Source: Actinomycetota bacterium
GTDB taxonomy: Bacteria; Actinomycetota; Acidimicrobiia; Acidimicrobiales; Palsa-688
NCBI GenBank assembly: GCA_023489205.1
Contig: JAMDDF010000135.1
Coordinates: 1 to 5,359 of the forward strand
Length of the DNA stretch: 5,359 bases
Direction: 5' to 3'
Numbering within the stretch: position 1 is the stretch's first letter; the number at the start of each line of letters is the position of its first letter. The notes under the pieces are model-generated. The model was not told the origin of the DNA, searched no databases, and saw only the letters and a program-made list of their open reading frames with translations. A program made the translations under genes and the position numbers. This document shows positions 1-5,054 of this stretch, piece after piece.

Positions 1-110
1 CGGCGGCTTTGCCCGCCCTCACAGCTGCGTGCGCTGCCGATTTGCTCTCCGCCAACGTGTCCCGTCAGTGCTGGAACGGGTGACTGGGGGCAAGACCGCC
101 AACCAGGGTG

Positions 111-377
111 TTACCCTAGCTGCTCCAGGTCTAGGTCTTTCGAGAAAGCTGAAGGTAGCTCAAAGGAGCGCAGCGCGTGGTCGACGAGCGCCCTGAATAC
201 GGCCCGGACGAACCCGGTCGTCGAGCGCAGCGGGCCATACACCAACGCCAGCAATAGGGCGGCCCCAAGGTTGGGGTTTTCGGGTTGGTTGGGCCTCGGT
301 GGGTCGGGCCGTACTCCTCTGTCCTCAGCCTGGGTGAGTTTGGTGATGTATCCCTCGTGAGCCGGCAGGCGTTCCAT
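111..377 (-). CDS. Small protein of unknown function, related to the protein at 4605-5054
   Basis: This 88-residue reading frame ends in TAA. The ATG at 375-377 was chosen because TGAGGAG (plus-strand 382-388) lies just upstream, 4 nt away, which is close but usable. The frame stays open upstream to 638, but that part is low-complexity and has no ribosome site. The N-terminal 36 residues are charged and proline-rich. Residues 37-73 hold a hydrophobic, probably helical stretch (LGAALLLALVYGP), then ALVDHALRSFE. The same pattern LG-x-AL-xx-A-xxx-GP ... ALVD-x-AL-xx-FE occurs near the C-terminus of the protein at 4605-5054 with a 3-residue length difference, so I infer homology. It lacks that protein's N-terminal domain. 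There is no signal peptide or catalytic motif that I recognise. Third codon positions are mostly G or C, as in the clear genes here. Confidence 0.6.
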   Translation of the reverse strand: MERLPAHEGYITKLTQAEDRGVRPDPPRPNQPENPNLGAALLLALVYGPLRSTTGFVRAVFRALVDHALRSFELPSAFSKDLDLEQLG

Positions 378-1408
378 CGATCTCCTCAGTGATGTGCTTT
401 TCAGGCTGGTGCCGAGGCTTACGACTGTGCCTCGCTGCGTGGTGCCAAGGGAGGGTCTCTTGGTGCCAGTGGTCTGTGCGTTCACTGGAATATGCAGCGA
501 CCAAGGTAGGCGGAAATAGAGGAGTTGAGACTGGGCGGCACTCCACGAAGAGGTCGTGGTGGGCTCTGCGTGGTGGCGGGTGGGCTCAGGGCTCCACGGG
601 GCTCCGCTTTTGCCCGAACGCACCTGGTTCGTCGGCACCCTGCAAGTGTGCGACCTGATGCAGACCAGGTGAGGGGGGAACGTTCACGGTCGCATTGGCC
701 TATTATTCGGTCCAATTTGGTAGGTTTCGGGGCCAGTTGCGAGGGCCCAACTAGGCCGTTTGAGGCGTTATAGGAACCGCTCCGGGCCGGTCCCGATGTC
801 CCGGACACGGCTGCTGACCTGGCCTCATGGGTGCTGGAAGGTTCGTGATTCGACAACCCGCTCGGCAAACTGATCTGACGGCGATGTTCCAGCAATCCAG
901 AACTTTTGAGCCTCTGGCGTGAGCGTGCCGCCTAGGCGATACGAAAGAGGGCGTTTGGCGCCCGTCGACGAAACCCCCCCGCCAGGCGTTTCGGTCCACC
1001 AGCCCTATTTGGGGCGGGGCTACAAGGGGCCCTCCGTAGGTGAAACTGCTCCCCGCTTAATTGTCGAAAAGGTCCTATTAACTTAGGCGTCGCCCCGCAA
1101 GGGGGTCCAGGCGACAGGGTTATCGCGGATGCGAAGAGGTGTATAACGCGGCTTTCCGGGGTGGTTGGGGGTGCGTGTGGCGATGTGTCATGTACCAGCC
1201 CCCGATCGAACATTTCGTTATGCCTTACCCCTATTGGCCGGCTCGTCTAAGGGGGGCCCTCCCCGTGGGTAGCCATAGGTGCCTCCGGCTCCTCGGCACC
1301 CACCAAAAGCTCGACCGTATTGCGAGCTGCGGGTGAAGGCGGTGTCGACCCCCGTTTCCCCTCTGCTCATCAGGAGCCCGGATCAGGGTGGTTCGGCCGG
1401 TGTGGTGC
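378..1408. other. Gene-poor stretch of about 1 kb
   Basis: No frame here combines a ribosome binding site, steady GC-rich third positions and a protein-like composition. The open frames present are arginine-, proline- and serine-rich shadows. The stretch holds one arm of the repeat shared with 5195-5224 (561-589). It also has some short inverted repeats: GGGCG/CGCCC at 949-963, CGAAAC/GTTTCG at 969-993, and GTCGCC/GGCGAC at 1089-1115 enclosing a GCAA loop. None has a following T-run, so I do not call terminators. It lies between two minus-strand genes, downstream of the repressor and upstream of the 88-residue protein, so it may carry leader or untranslated sequence. Confidence 0.5.
561..589. 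repeat. Imperfect direct repeat, copy 1 (upstream of the 111-377 gene)
   Basis: GGGCTCTGCGTGGT at 561-574 and TGGGCTCAG at 581-589 recur in the same order and almost the same spacing at 5195-5208 and 5216-5224 (6 versus 7 intervening bases). Weaker similarity continues on the far side, with CCCGA, ACCTGG and TTCG in both copies. Each copy lies roughly 140-210 bases upstream of one of the two related minus-strand genes. Confidence 0.55.
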
Positions 1409-1699
1409 TCACGAGGGGGGGTGTCGGCGAGCTACATGCGGCCGTGCAGGCGGCGATGGTGCGACGCTCCGGAGACCGGCGACCAGCGATGCCGGGTCGA
1501 CTTTCAGGGCCTCAGCCAGGCGGAGCATCGTCATGAGTGAGACATTACGCTCACCACGCTCGACGCTGCTGACGAAGGTGGGGTGGAACCCGCTGCGCTC
1601 GCCTAGGGCTTCCTGGCTCAAGCCCAGAGCGAGACGGCGCGAACGGATGCGTCTGCCCATCTCGAGGGCAGGTGCCAGCTTGCGGGGTGTTCGGCCCAT
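1409..1699 (-). CDS. XRE-family helix-turn-helix transcriptional regulator
   Basis: This 96-residue protein is dominated by a Cro/C1-type helix-turn-helix at about residues 14-76. The diagnostic run is GRRIRSRRLALGLSQEAL, with the turn at residues 27-36 and the recognition helix near residues 38-48 (HPTFVSSVERG). It is followed by ERNVSL and LRLAEALKVDPASLV. This is the classic layout of small XRE repressors, including plasmid, phage and restriction-modification control proteins. The C-terminal 20 residues are proline/arginine-rich and probably disordered. There is no sensor or peptidase domain, so it likely binds DNA as a dimer. The ATG at 1697-1699 fits the family length but has no ribosome site. 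A TTG at 1712-1714, preceded by GAGGT, is an alternative that adds five residues. The gene diverges from the plus-strand run beginning near 1771. The symmetric sites at 1728-1751 suggest that it represses itself and that run; target and signal are inferred. Confidence 0.9.
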   Translation of the reverse strand: MGRTPRKLAPALEMGRRIRSRRLALGLSQEALGERSGFHPTFVSSVERGERNVSLMTMLRLAEALKVDPASLVAGLRSVAPSPPARPHVARRHPPS

Positions 1700-1727
1700 C
1701 AAGGGGCATTTCAAACGACCTCGCACT

Positions 1728-1751
1728 ATGGGTCTACAGACCATGGGTCTA
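1728..1751. promoter_or_regulatory. Probable operator of the XRE regulator, in the divergent intergenic region
   Basis: ATGGGTCTA occurs twice, at 1728-1736 and 1743-1751, with a 15-base period. Within this, half-sites alternate in orientation: GGTCT (1731-1735), AGACC (1738-1742), GGTCT (1746-1750). This gives two overlapping inverted repeats with spacers of 2 and 3 bases. Such symmetry is typical of sites for dimeric XRE repressors, and the block begins 28 bases upstream of the regulator ATG. A weak -10-like CATAGT on the minus strand (plus 1725-1730) overlaps it. Binding is inferred. Confidence 0.45.
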
Positions 1752-1770
1752 GGTGCCGACACGTGAGACT

Positions 1771-1959
1771 ATGAGAACGACGCTCACCGTCGTTGCCGGA
1801 GACACTGGGCGCGGCGGGTGCCTACCACAGGCACAGCTGCGGCGGAGCTTTCGCTCTTGCGCTGGTACAAATGTGTGGCCAACCGTCACCGCTCGCTCGG
1901 ACTGTCCTCACGCCAAGGCGTACGCGAGCGTAGTAGTCCTCTTCAAGTCAGGAGACTGA
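1771..1959 (+). CDS. Doubtful small ORF at the head of the plus-strand run, unknown function
   Basis: A 62-residue frame starts at ATG 1771 and ends with TGA two bases before the next gene's GTG. The C-terminal part (residues 43-62) looks protein-like and ends in VVVLFKSGD. The middle is less convincing, and all three plus frames look partly plausible here, so an internal shift cannot be excluded. There is only a poor GTGAG upstream as a ribosome site. In its favour are the position just after the operator and the tight junction with the following gene, whose AGGAG lies inside its last codons, as expected for translational coupling. No known domain is visible. Confidence 0.35.
   Translation: MRTTLTVVAGDTGRGGCLPQAQLRRSFRSCAGTNVWPTVTARSDCPHAKAYASVVVLFKSGD
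1950..1954 (+). promoter_or_regulatory. Ribosome binding site for the 1962 gene
   Basis: AGGAG lies 7 nt before GTG 1962. It is the main reason for placing a gene start there although that frame soon stops. Confidence 0.5.
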
Positions 1960-1961
1960 CT

Positions 1962-2390
1962 GTGGACGAGCAACATCAGCGCGCCCCCGCTTGGCATGGG
2001 TCCAAGTAGAGATGGACGCCGACCTGGACCTCCGTGTCGACAGCATGTCGCCAGTCGCCCCAACGGCCGTTCAGTGGGGCGCCGCCCTGATGGAGTTCCA
2101 CAGCTTCGGCTCCGACTGCGTCTCTGTGATGGGGGACAAGAGCGAGAGCGAGCTCGCTGCGCCGGAAGCCCTGGAACACGTAGCTCCGCGACCGTCATGG
2201 TCACCGACGGCGTCTGCAGCGTTGAACCCGCCTGGTACGTCGGGCCGCTCGATGACGGGAAGCAAGCGGCGCACCACCGGAAGGTTTGCGGCCCGCGGCA
2301 GACGGTCATCACGACCGACTTGCGCCCGCCAGGGTGCAGCTGCTGCACGCTCGGTCGAACACATCCGCCTACCTGGCCAACCGCCTCTAG
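1962..2390 (+). pseudogene. Frame-disrupted gene of unknown function upstream of the secreted-protein genes
   Basis: A GTG with AGGAG begins a frame reading (V/M)DEQHQRAPAW that stops at 2007-2009. From about 1991 the next frame reads as protein with mostly G/C third positions until about 2180 (VEMDADLDLRVDS, then ALMEFHSFGSDCVSVMGD). From about 2188 a third frame takes over (ATVMVTDGVCSVEPAWYVG) to about 2260. After that the original frame resumes (PAADGHHDRLAPARVQLLHA) and ends at TAG 2388-2390, directly before the ribosome site of the next gene. Each step shifts the same way, and three steps restore the starting frame, so start and stop are in register. The intact product would be about 142 residues. 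I do not recognise it. The frame open from 1991 into the 2408 gene would give that protein an N-terminal extension burying its signal peptide, so I reject it. Decay and assembly indels explain the pattern equally well. Confidence 0.4.
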
Positions 2391-2391
2391 C

Positions 2392-2398
2392 AAAGGAG
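2392..2398 (+). promoter_or_regulatory. Ribosome binding site for the 2408 gene
   Basis: AAAGGAG lies 9 nt before ATG 2408 and decides this start over the long upstream extension. The leader GGAGAAACACGAA closely matches the leader of the paralogue at 3293. Confidence 0.85.
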
Positions 2399-2407
2399 AA
2401 ACACGAA

Positions 2408-3244
2408 ATGAAGAGGCTATTCGCAGCCGCAATCCTTGTCCCGTCCATCATCTTCGGCTCCGCTGGCGTGGCCAGCGCGCACCTCAAGCCCAATCTTGGG
2501 CCGCCAATAGCCAGACTGGCAGGCACCCCGCGGTTTTACTGGTTACCTGGCCTCAGTGTAGAACTCCGGGCCACCCTGACAAAGAACGTGGCCGCCATCA
2601 ACGCTGCCGGGGGCATCGAAGGCCACAAGCTACGCCTCAAGAGGGTGTCCTGCACTCCCTACGACATAAATACAATCTCCGCGTACCCCCAACCCGATGG
2701 GCCTTACGTGGATTACCTGTGCCCAGTGGTTGTCGGCGTCAAGGGCCTCGGTCCAGTGCCCTTCCGGCAGGATGTCCTCGTCATTGACCAGGGCCACGCC
2801 TGGGAACTCGCCCAGTCGGGAATTCTTTTCGCGGTGTCAAGGGCGTTGAACGCGCGTGCAACACCGCCCCCGTCCTCCAGCGGGGGGCCCACCACGACCA
2901 CCACCACTGTCCCCTCTCGGGCCGGTGTTACGAGCGCTCAGCCGAAGGCAAACTACAAGAACATCAAGCGCCTCGACCTCGCTGTCAAGATGTGGGAAGG
3001 GACCCAGATTGCCTATTTCGGCTTAGGGGCTACCCACATCCAGAGCGTGTCCTGCGCTGAGGGCGGCCTAGGCTGGTACGACCCGGTCACGGTGGGCGAG
3101 AACCATGAGTTCGTTCCTTACACCTGCGAAGCGTCTTTCTACCAAGGCGACGTTCTCCGCGTGCTGGACCAGTACGTGCTCGTCAGCGCCGACGGCCGGC
3201 GCTGGCACAATTACGGCAACGCCGTCCAGAGTTATCTGGCGTAG
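2408..3244 (+). CDS. Secreted two-domain protein with paired cysteines, unknown function
   Basis: This is a 278-residue protein. Residues 1-24 form a Sec signal peptide: KR, a hydrophobic core, then VASA before the predicted cut. The mature protein opens with LKPNLGPPI and PRFYW. Domain 1 (about 40-132) has Cys82, then Cys105 after 22 residues, then Trp132 in QGHAW. Residues 152-170 are a Pro/Ser/Gly/Thr linker containing six threonines. Domain 2 (about 180-278) repeats the plan: Cys216, Cys240 after 23 residues, then Trp266 in DGRRW. I infer a disulfide in each domain and a duplicated fold outside the membrane. There is no transmembrane anchor, lipobox or sorting signal, so the product is probably released or loosely wall-associated. 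The linker looks like flexible spacers in actinobacterial exoproteins. The gene downstream encodes a one-domain paralogue. I do not recognise the domain and see no catalytic motif. Confidence 0.9.
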   Translation: MKRLFAAAILVPSIIFGSAGVASAHLKPNLGPPIARLAGTPRFYWLPGLSVELRATLTKNVAAINAAGGIEGHKLRLKRVSCTPYDINTISAYPQPDGPYVDYLCPVVVGVKGLGPVPFRQDVLVIDQGHAWELAQSGILFAVSRALNARATPPPSSSGGPTTTTTTVPSRAGVTSAQPKANYKNIKRLDLAVKMWEGTQIAYFGLGATHIQSVSCAEGGLGWYDPVTVGENHEFVPYTCEASFYQGDVLRVLDQYVLVSADGRRWHNYGNAVQSYLA

Positions 3245-3278
3245 GGGTTACTGAGTGTCCGCTACGTCCTTACTCAAC

Positions 3279-3283
3279 AGGAG
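3279..3283 (+). promoter_or_regulatory. Ribosome binding site for the 3293 gene
   Basis: AGGAG lies 9 nt before GTG 3293, which sets that start. The region GGAGAAAACAGAA followed by TGAAGA parallels the leader of the 2408 gene, so the duplication included the translation signal. Confidence 0.85.
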
Positions 3284-3292
3284 AAAACAGAA

Positions 3293-3760
3293 GTGAAGAA
3301 ACTGCTCGCAACCGCAACCCTTGTGCCGTGCATTGTCCTCAGCGGCGCTGGCGTGGCCAGCGCCAAACCGCAGTTGAAGCCGAACCTGGGCCCTCCCATC
3401 ACCGACCTGGAGGGCTACGGTGGTCAGCCCGGACCCCCGCGGTTCTATTGGTACCCCGGCATCAACGCCGCGTTCAAGTCCTTCATGATAAAGCGCATCG
3501 CAGCGATCGACGCTGCCGGCGGCTACAAGACCTACATTGGTCATTCGGGCGTCGGCTACGGGACATTCAAGCTCCACCTCAAGAGGGTGTCCTGTAGCCC
3601 CTACTCCGTCTCGGAGACCACTCCCGATCCCCATGCGGTTGACTACTACTGCCAGGTGATCGTAGGGATTAAGGACGTAGGACCCATACGGCTTCAGCAG
3701 GACATTCTGGTCTATCGCCAGGGCCATGCGTGGAAACCTTACGGGAAGCTGTATCCCTGA
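3293..3760 (+). CDS. Secreted single-domain paralogue of the 2408-3244 protein, unknown function
   Basis: This is a 155-residue protein with a GTG start. Residues 1-24 are a Sec signal peptide ending VASA; the cysteine at 13 lies within the hydrophobic core and is not a lipobox. The mature part matches the N-terminal half of the neighbour: LKPNLGPPI, PRFYW-x-PG, AAI-x-AAGG, LKRVSC, VDYYC and QDILVYRQGHAW. Cys101 and Cys120 (18 residues between) and Trp147 correspond to Cys82, Cys105 and Trp132 there. A short tail, KPYGKLYP, ends the chain where the neighbour continues into its linker and second domain. It has an extra glycine-containing loop before PRFYW and another before LKRVSC. The 48-base gap to the preceding gene and the similar leader support an operon formed by duplication. 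No enzymatic residues are evident; a binding or structural role is only a guess. Confidence 0.9.
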   Translation: MKKLLATATLVPCIVLSGAGVASAKPQLKPNLGPPITDLEGYGGQPGPPRFYWYPGINAAFKSFMIKRIAAIDAAGGYKTYIGHSGVGYGTFKLHLKRVSCSPYSVSETTPDPHAVDYYCQVIVGIKDVGPIRLQQDILVYRQGHAWKPYGKLYP

Positions 3761-3985
3761 TGCCAATATCCTACTTCGCTGCCCCAAAGTAGACGGTCAA
3801 AGCCCCCGCGGAACGCATCAAGGTCTGGCGGGCGCCTCAAATCCCGATGCGCGTGCGAGTTGGCAGTCCGTGACGCCCAGACAGGCCAGCTGCTCTGCCA
3901 AGGGCTCGCCTACTAGGACCTGCTCCAACTGGAGGAGCACGTCAAGGTCGACTACGCCAATGTTGGTGGTATAGGCGTGAGCTGA
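3760..3985 (+). pseudogene. Broken reading frame after the secreted-protein genes, unknown function
   Basis: An ATG overlaps the stop of the previous gene (TGATG, 3758-3762) and reads MPISYFAAPK before TAG at 3790-3792. The same frame goes on as VKAPAERIKVWRAPQIPMRV to about 3856. The next frame then reads ELAVRDAQTGQLLCQGLAY, has TAG at 3914-3916, and continues DLLQLEEHVKVDYANVGGIG to TGA 3983-3985. The last two pieces have mostly G/C third positions and ordinary protein composition. A single G-to-T change could explain the second stop (GAG to TAG). TAG ends the intact 2408 gene, so recoding is unlikely. I read this as a decayed or mis-assembled gene of about 75 residues, formerly coupled to the operon. 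No family is recognised. Confidence 0.3.
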
Positions 3986-4191
3986 CTAACGCCTTTCCGT
4001 CGAATCCCCAAACGCCCGACCTCCTTGCGGACAGTGCGCCATGTCCCACCCCACGGAGTCGTTGAGTGGTGGCGTGCCGGCCTGCCTCGGGGGTGGTTTT
4101 GTCATGCGATGGTCCCTATTGAGGGTCCACTTTGCCGGGGGTCCTCCCAGTGCGACCAAGCAGAAGGCTGGGAAGGACCGAGGACGATCCC
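3986..4191. other. Stretch with no supportable gene
   Basis: Two plus-strand frames are open here (from 4025 and 4041), but neither start has a ribosome site, and the translations overlap with no clear winner. No terminator-like hairpin with a T-run is seen after the operon. Confidence 0.35.
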
Positions 4192-4335
4192 GTGGGAGCC
4201 TCCGTGCAGGTCAGGTGTCCAGCCACCGGCTCCTTGAGGCGCGCGGTGAACCCGGGGCTGCCGCAAGAGCTCACCCCGATCACGCTGGCCGAGTTGCATG
4301 CCGGTCCCGACGAGCCGGACCTATGGGTATGGTGA
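4192..4335 (+). CDS. Possible short ORF, unknown function
   Basis: GTG 4192 follows GAGGA (4180-4184) by 7 nt and opens a 47-residue frame with strongly G/C-rich third positions. It includes GASVQVRCPATG and LTPITLAELHAGPDEPDLWV, ending in TGA 4333-4335. A second GTG at 4204, with GGGAG 5 nt upstream, is an alternative start. After the TGA the same frame continues as plausible protein (TRGWRGIPLLDGIRWPG) to TAG 4465-4467, so the TGA could be a nonsense mutation of TGG. An ATG at 4329 overlaps the stop and opens another short frame to 4430. Neither product resembles a known family. This may be a relic. Confidence 0.27.
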   Translation: MGASVQVRCPATGSLRRAVNPGLPQELTPITLAELHAGPDEPDLWVW

Positions 4336-4435
4336 ACCCGCGGTTGGAGGGGCATCCCGTTGCTCGACGGGATACGATGGCCTGGCCGGCGGCGCTCTGG
4401 CTACGTGCGACGCGCCATGAGCCCCGGTGAACCCG
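4245..4435 (+). repeat. Three spaced copies of GGTGAACCCG
   Basis: The exact 10-mer occurs at 4245-4254, 4331-4340 and 4426-4435. In each, GTG-AAC-CCG is followed by NNG-YTN, so all three could translate as VNP-x-L (x = Gly, Arg, Lys), each in a different reading frame. Spacings are 86 and 95 bases. Confidence 0.5.
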
Positions 4436-4526
4436 AAGCTCGGACCGGTCGGGAGGCCGACTGCTAGCCAGGTAGTTGGTTCTTGAGCGGTAAGGAGCCC
4501 TACGCTGTCGTCCGGTTCGAGTGCAC

Positions 4527-4578
4527 GGCGGGGTTTGTCGGGCGGTGTCACTGGCGGGGTTTGTCGGGCGGTGTCACT
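4527..4578 (+). repeat. Exact 26-base tandem direct repeat, two copies
   Basis: Two identical head-to-tail units occupy 4527-4552 and 4553-4578. Each starts GGCGGGGTTTGTCGGG and ends CGGTGTCACT. The 26-base period is not a multiple of three, so it would change reading frame between copies, which argues against a coding repeat. The units lie 27 bases beyond the stop of the minus-strand gene at 4605. A protein-binding site pair, an iteron-like element or simple slippage are possible; nothing distinguishes them here. Confidence 0.85.
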
Positions 4579-4604
4579 GCCCCGTTCAGCCGGAGCGAGC
4601 GGTG

Positions 4605-5054
4605 CTATGCCGCTGGTGGGGTGGGGCGGGCCCCCATTTCGAAGTGGCCGAGCGCGAAGTCGACGAGAGCGCCGAGGAACCAAGCTGGGACCGAAACCCG
4701 CGGACGGGTGCGAGGAACTGGTCCCATGAGCCGCGCGAAGAACAGGGCGTACCCGAGTAAACCCTCGCCGGCAGCAGGCTGACTCGTCCTGTGGCTCTCG
4801 GCGGCGCTTGGAGCCACCCTCGGGCCAGTGTCGTGTCTCTTTCCCTGGCGCAGCTGTCGAGAAGCTGCGCAGTCGAAGAGGGCGGCGCCGTCCCGTAGCG
4901 CCTGGCTCAACTGGCAGGCAAGCGAGAGCACCGCCATGTGCTTGGGCTCGTCGGTCAACGGGTCATCGAGGAAGTCGAGCGCCGTCGCAAGAAGGGCCCT
5001 GGCGTCCTGCCTGTTGAGAGTGACCGTGACCAGTGTAGCATCGTCCACGTCCAT
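4605..5054 (-). CDS. Protein of unknown function, two-part, related to the protein at 111-377
   Basis: This 149-residue frame runs from ATG 5052-5054 to TAG 4605-4607. The start is uncertain because no good ribosome site precedes it; a TTG at 5076-5078 would add eight residues with no better signal. The N-terminal half (about 7-58) reads as a compact helical domain: TLNRQDARALLATALDFLDD, then DEPKHMAVLSLACQLSQALRD. A Ser/Arg/Gln-rich linker (about 60-95) joins it to a C-terminal segment (about 99-140). That segment has LLGYALFFARLMGP and ALVDFALGHFEM, matching the other end of the window. Third positions are G/C-rich throughout. No signal peptide, transmembrane anchor or catalytic motif is clear. 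The hydrophobic C-terminal helices may pack against a partner or the membrane. Family unknown. Confidence 0.72.
   Translation of the reverse strand: MDVDDATLVTVTLNRQDARALLATALDFLDDPLTDEPKHMAVLSLACQLSQALRDGAALFDCAASRQLRQGKRHDTGPRVAPSAAESHRTSQPAAGEGLLGYALFFARLMGPVPRTRPRVSVPAWFLGALVDFALGHFEMGARPTPPAA

Noticed and set aside
79..116. Hairpin GGGTGAC / GTTACCC at the end of the 111-377 gene as a terminator
   Set aside because: The stem overlaps the stop codon, has a long loop and no T-run follows on the minus strand.
378..638. N-terminal extension of the 111-377 gene
   Set aside because: It is low-complexity Ser/Thr/Pro sequence with no ribosome site, while the ATG at 377 has TGAGGAG upstream.
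949..993. Two adjacent short inverted repeats as a terminator or RNA element
   Set aside because: Stems are only 5-6 bp, with no T-run and no gene ending nearby.
1991..2407. In-frame N-terminal extension of the secreted protein to a 417-residue product
   Set aside because: It would bury a clear signal peptide, and a strong AAAGGAG sits 9 nt before ATG 2408; codon pattern in this frame weakens after about 2180.
1996..2787. 263-residue plus-strand open frame
   Set aside because: Its second half is an arginine/proline-rich shadow of the 2408 gene; only about 2188-2260 looks coding and belongs to the disrupted gene.
4514..4521. GGTTCGAG resembling a tRNA T-loop
   Set aside because: The flanking bases do not make a proper T-stem, and no acceptor, D or anticodon arms can be paired around it.
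4321..4683. 120-residue minus-strand open frame
   Set aside because: It runs through the non-triplet tandem repeat and overlaps the better-supported gene end at 4605; its composition is Pro/Arg shadow-like.
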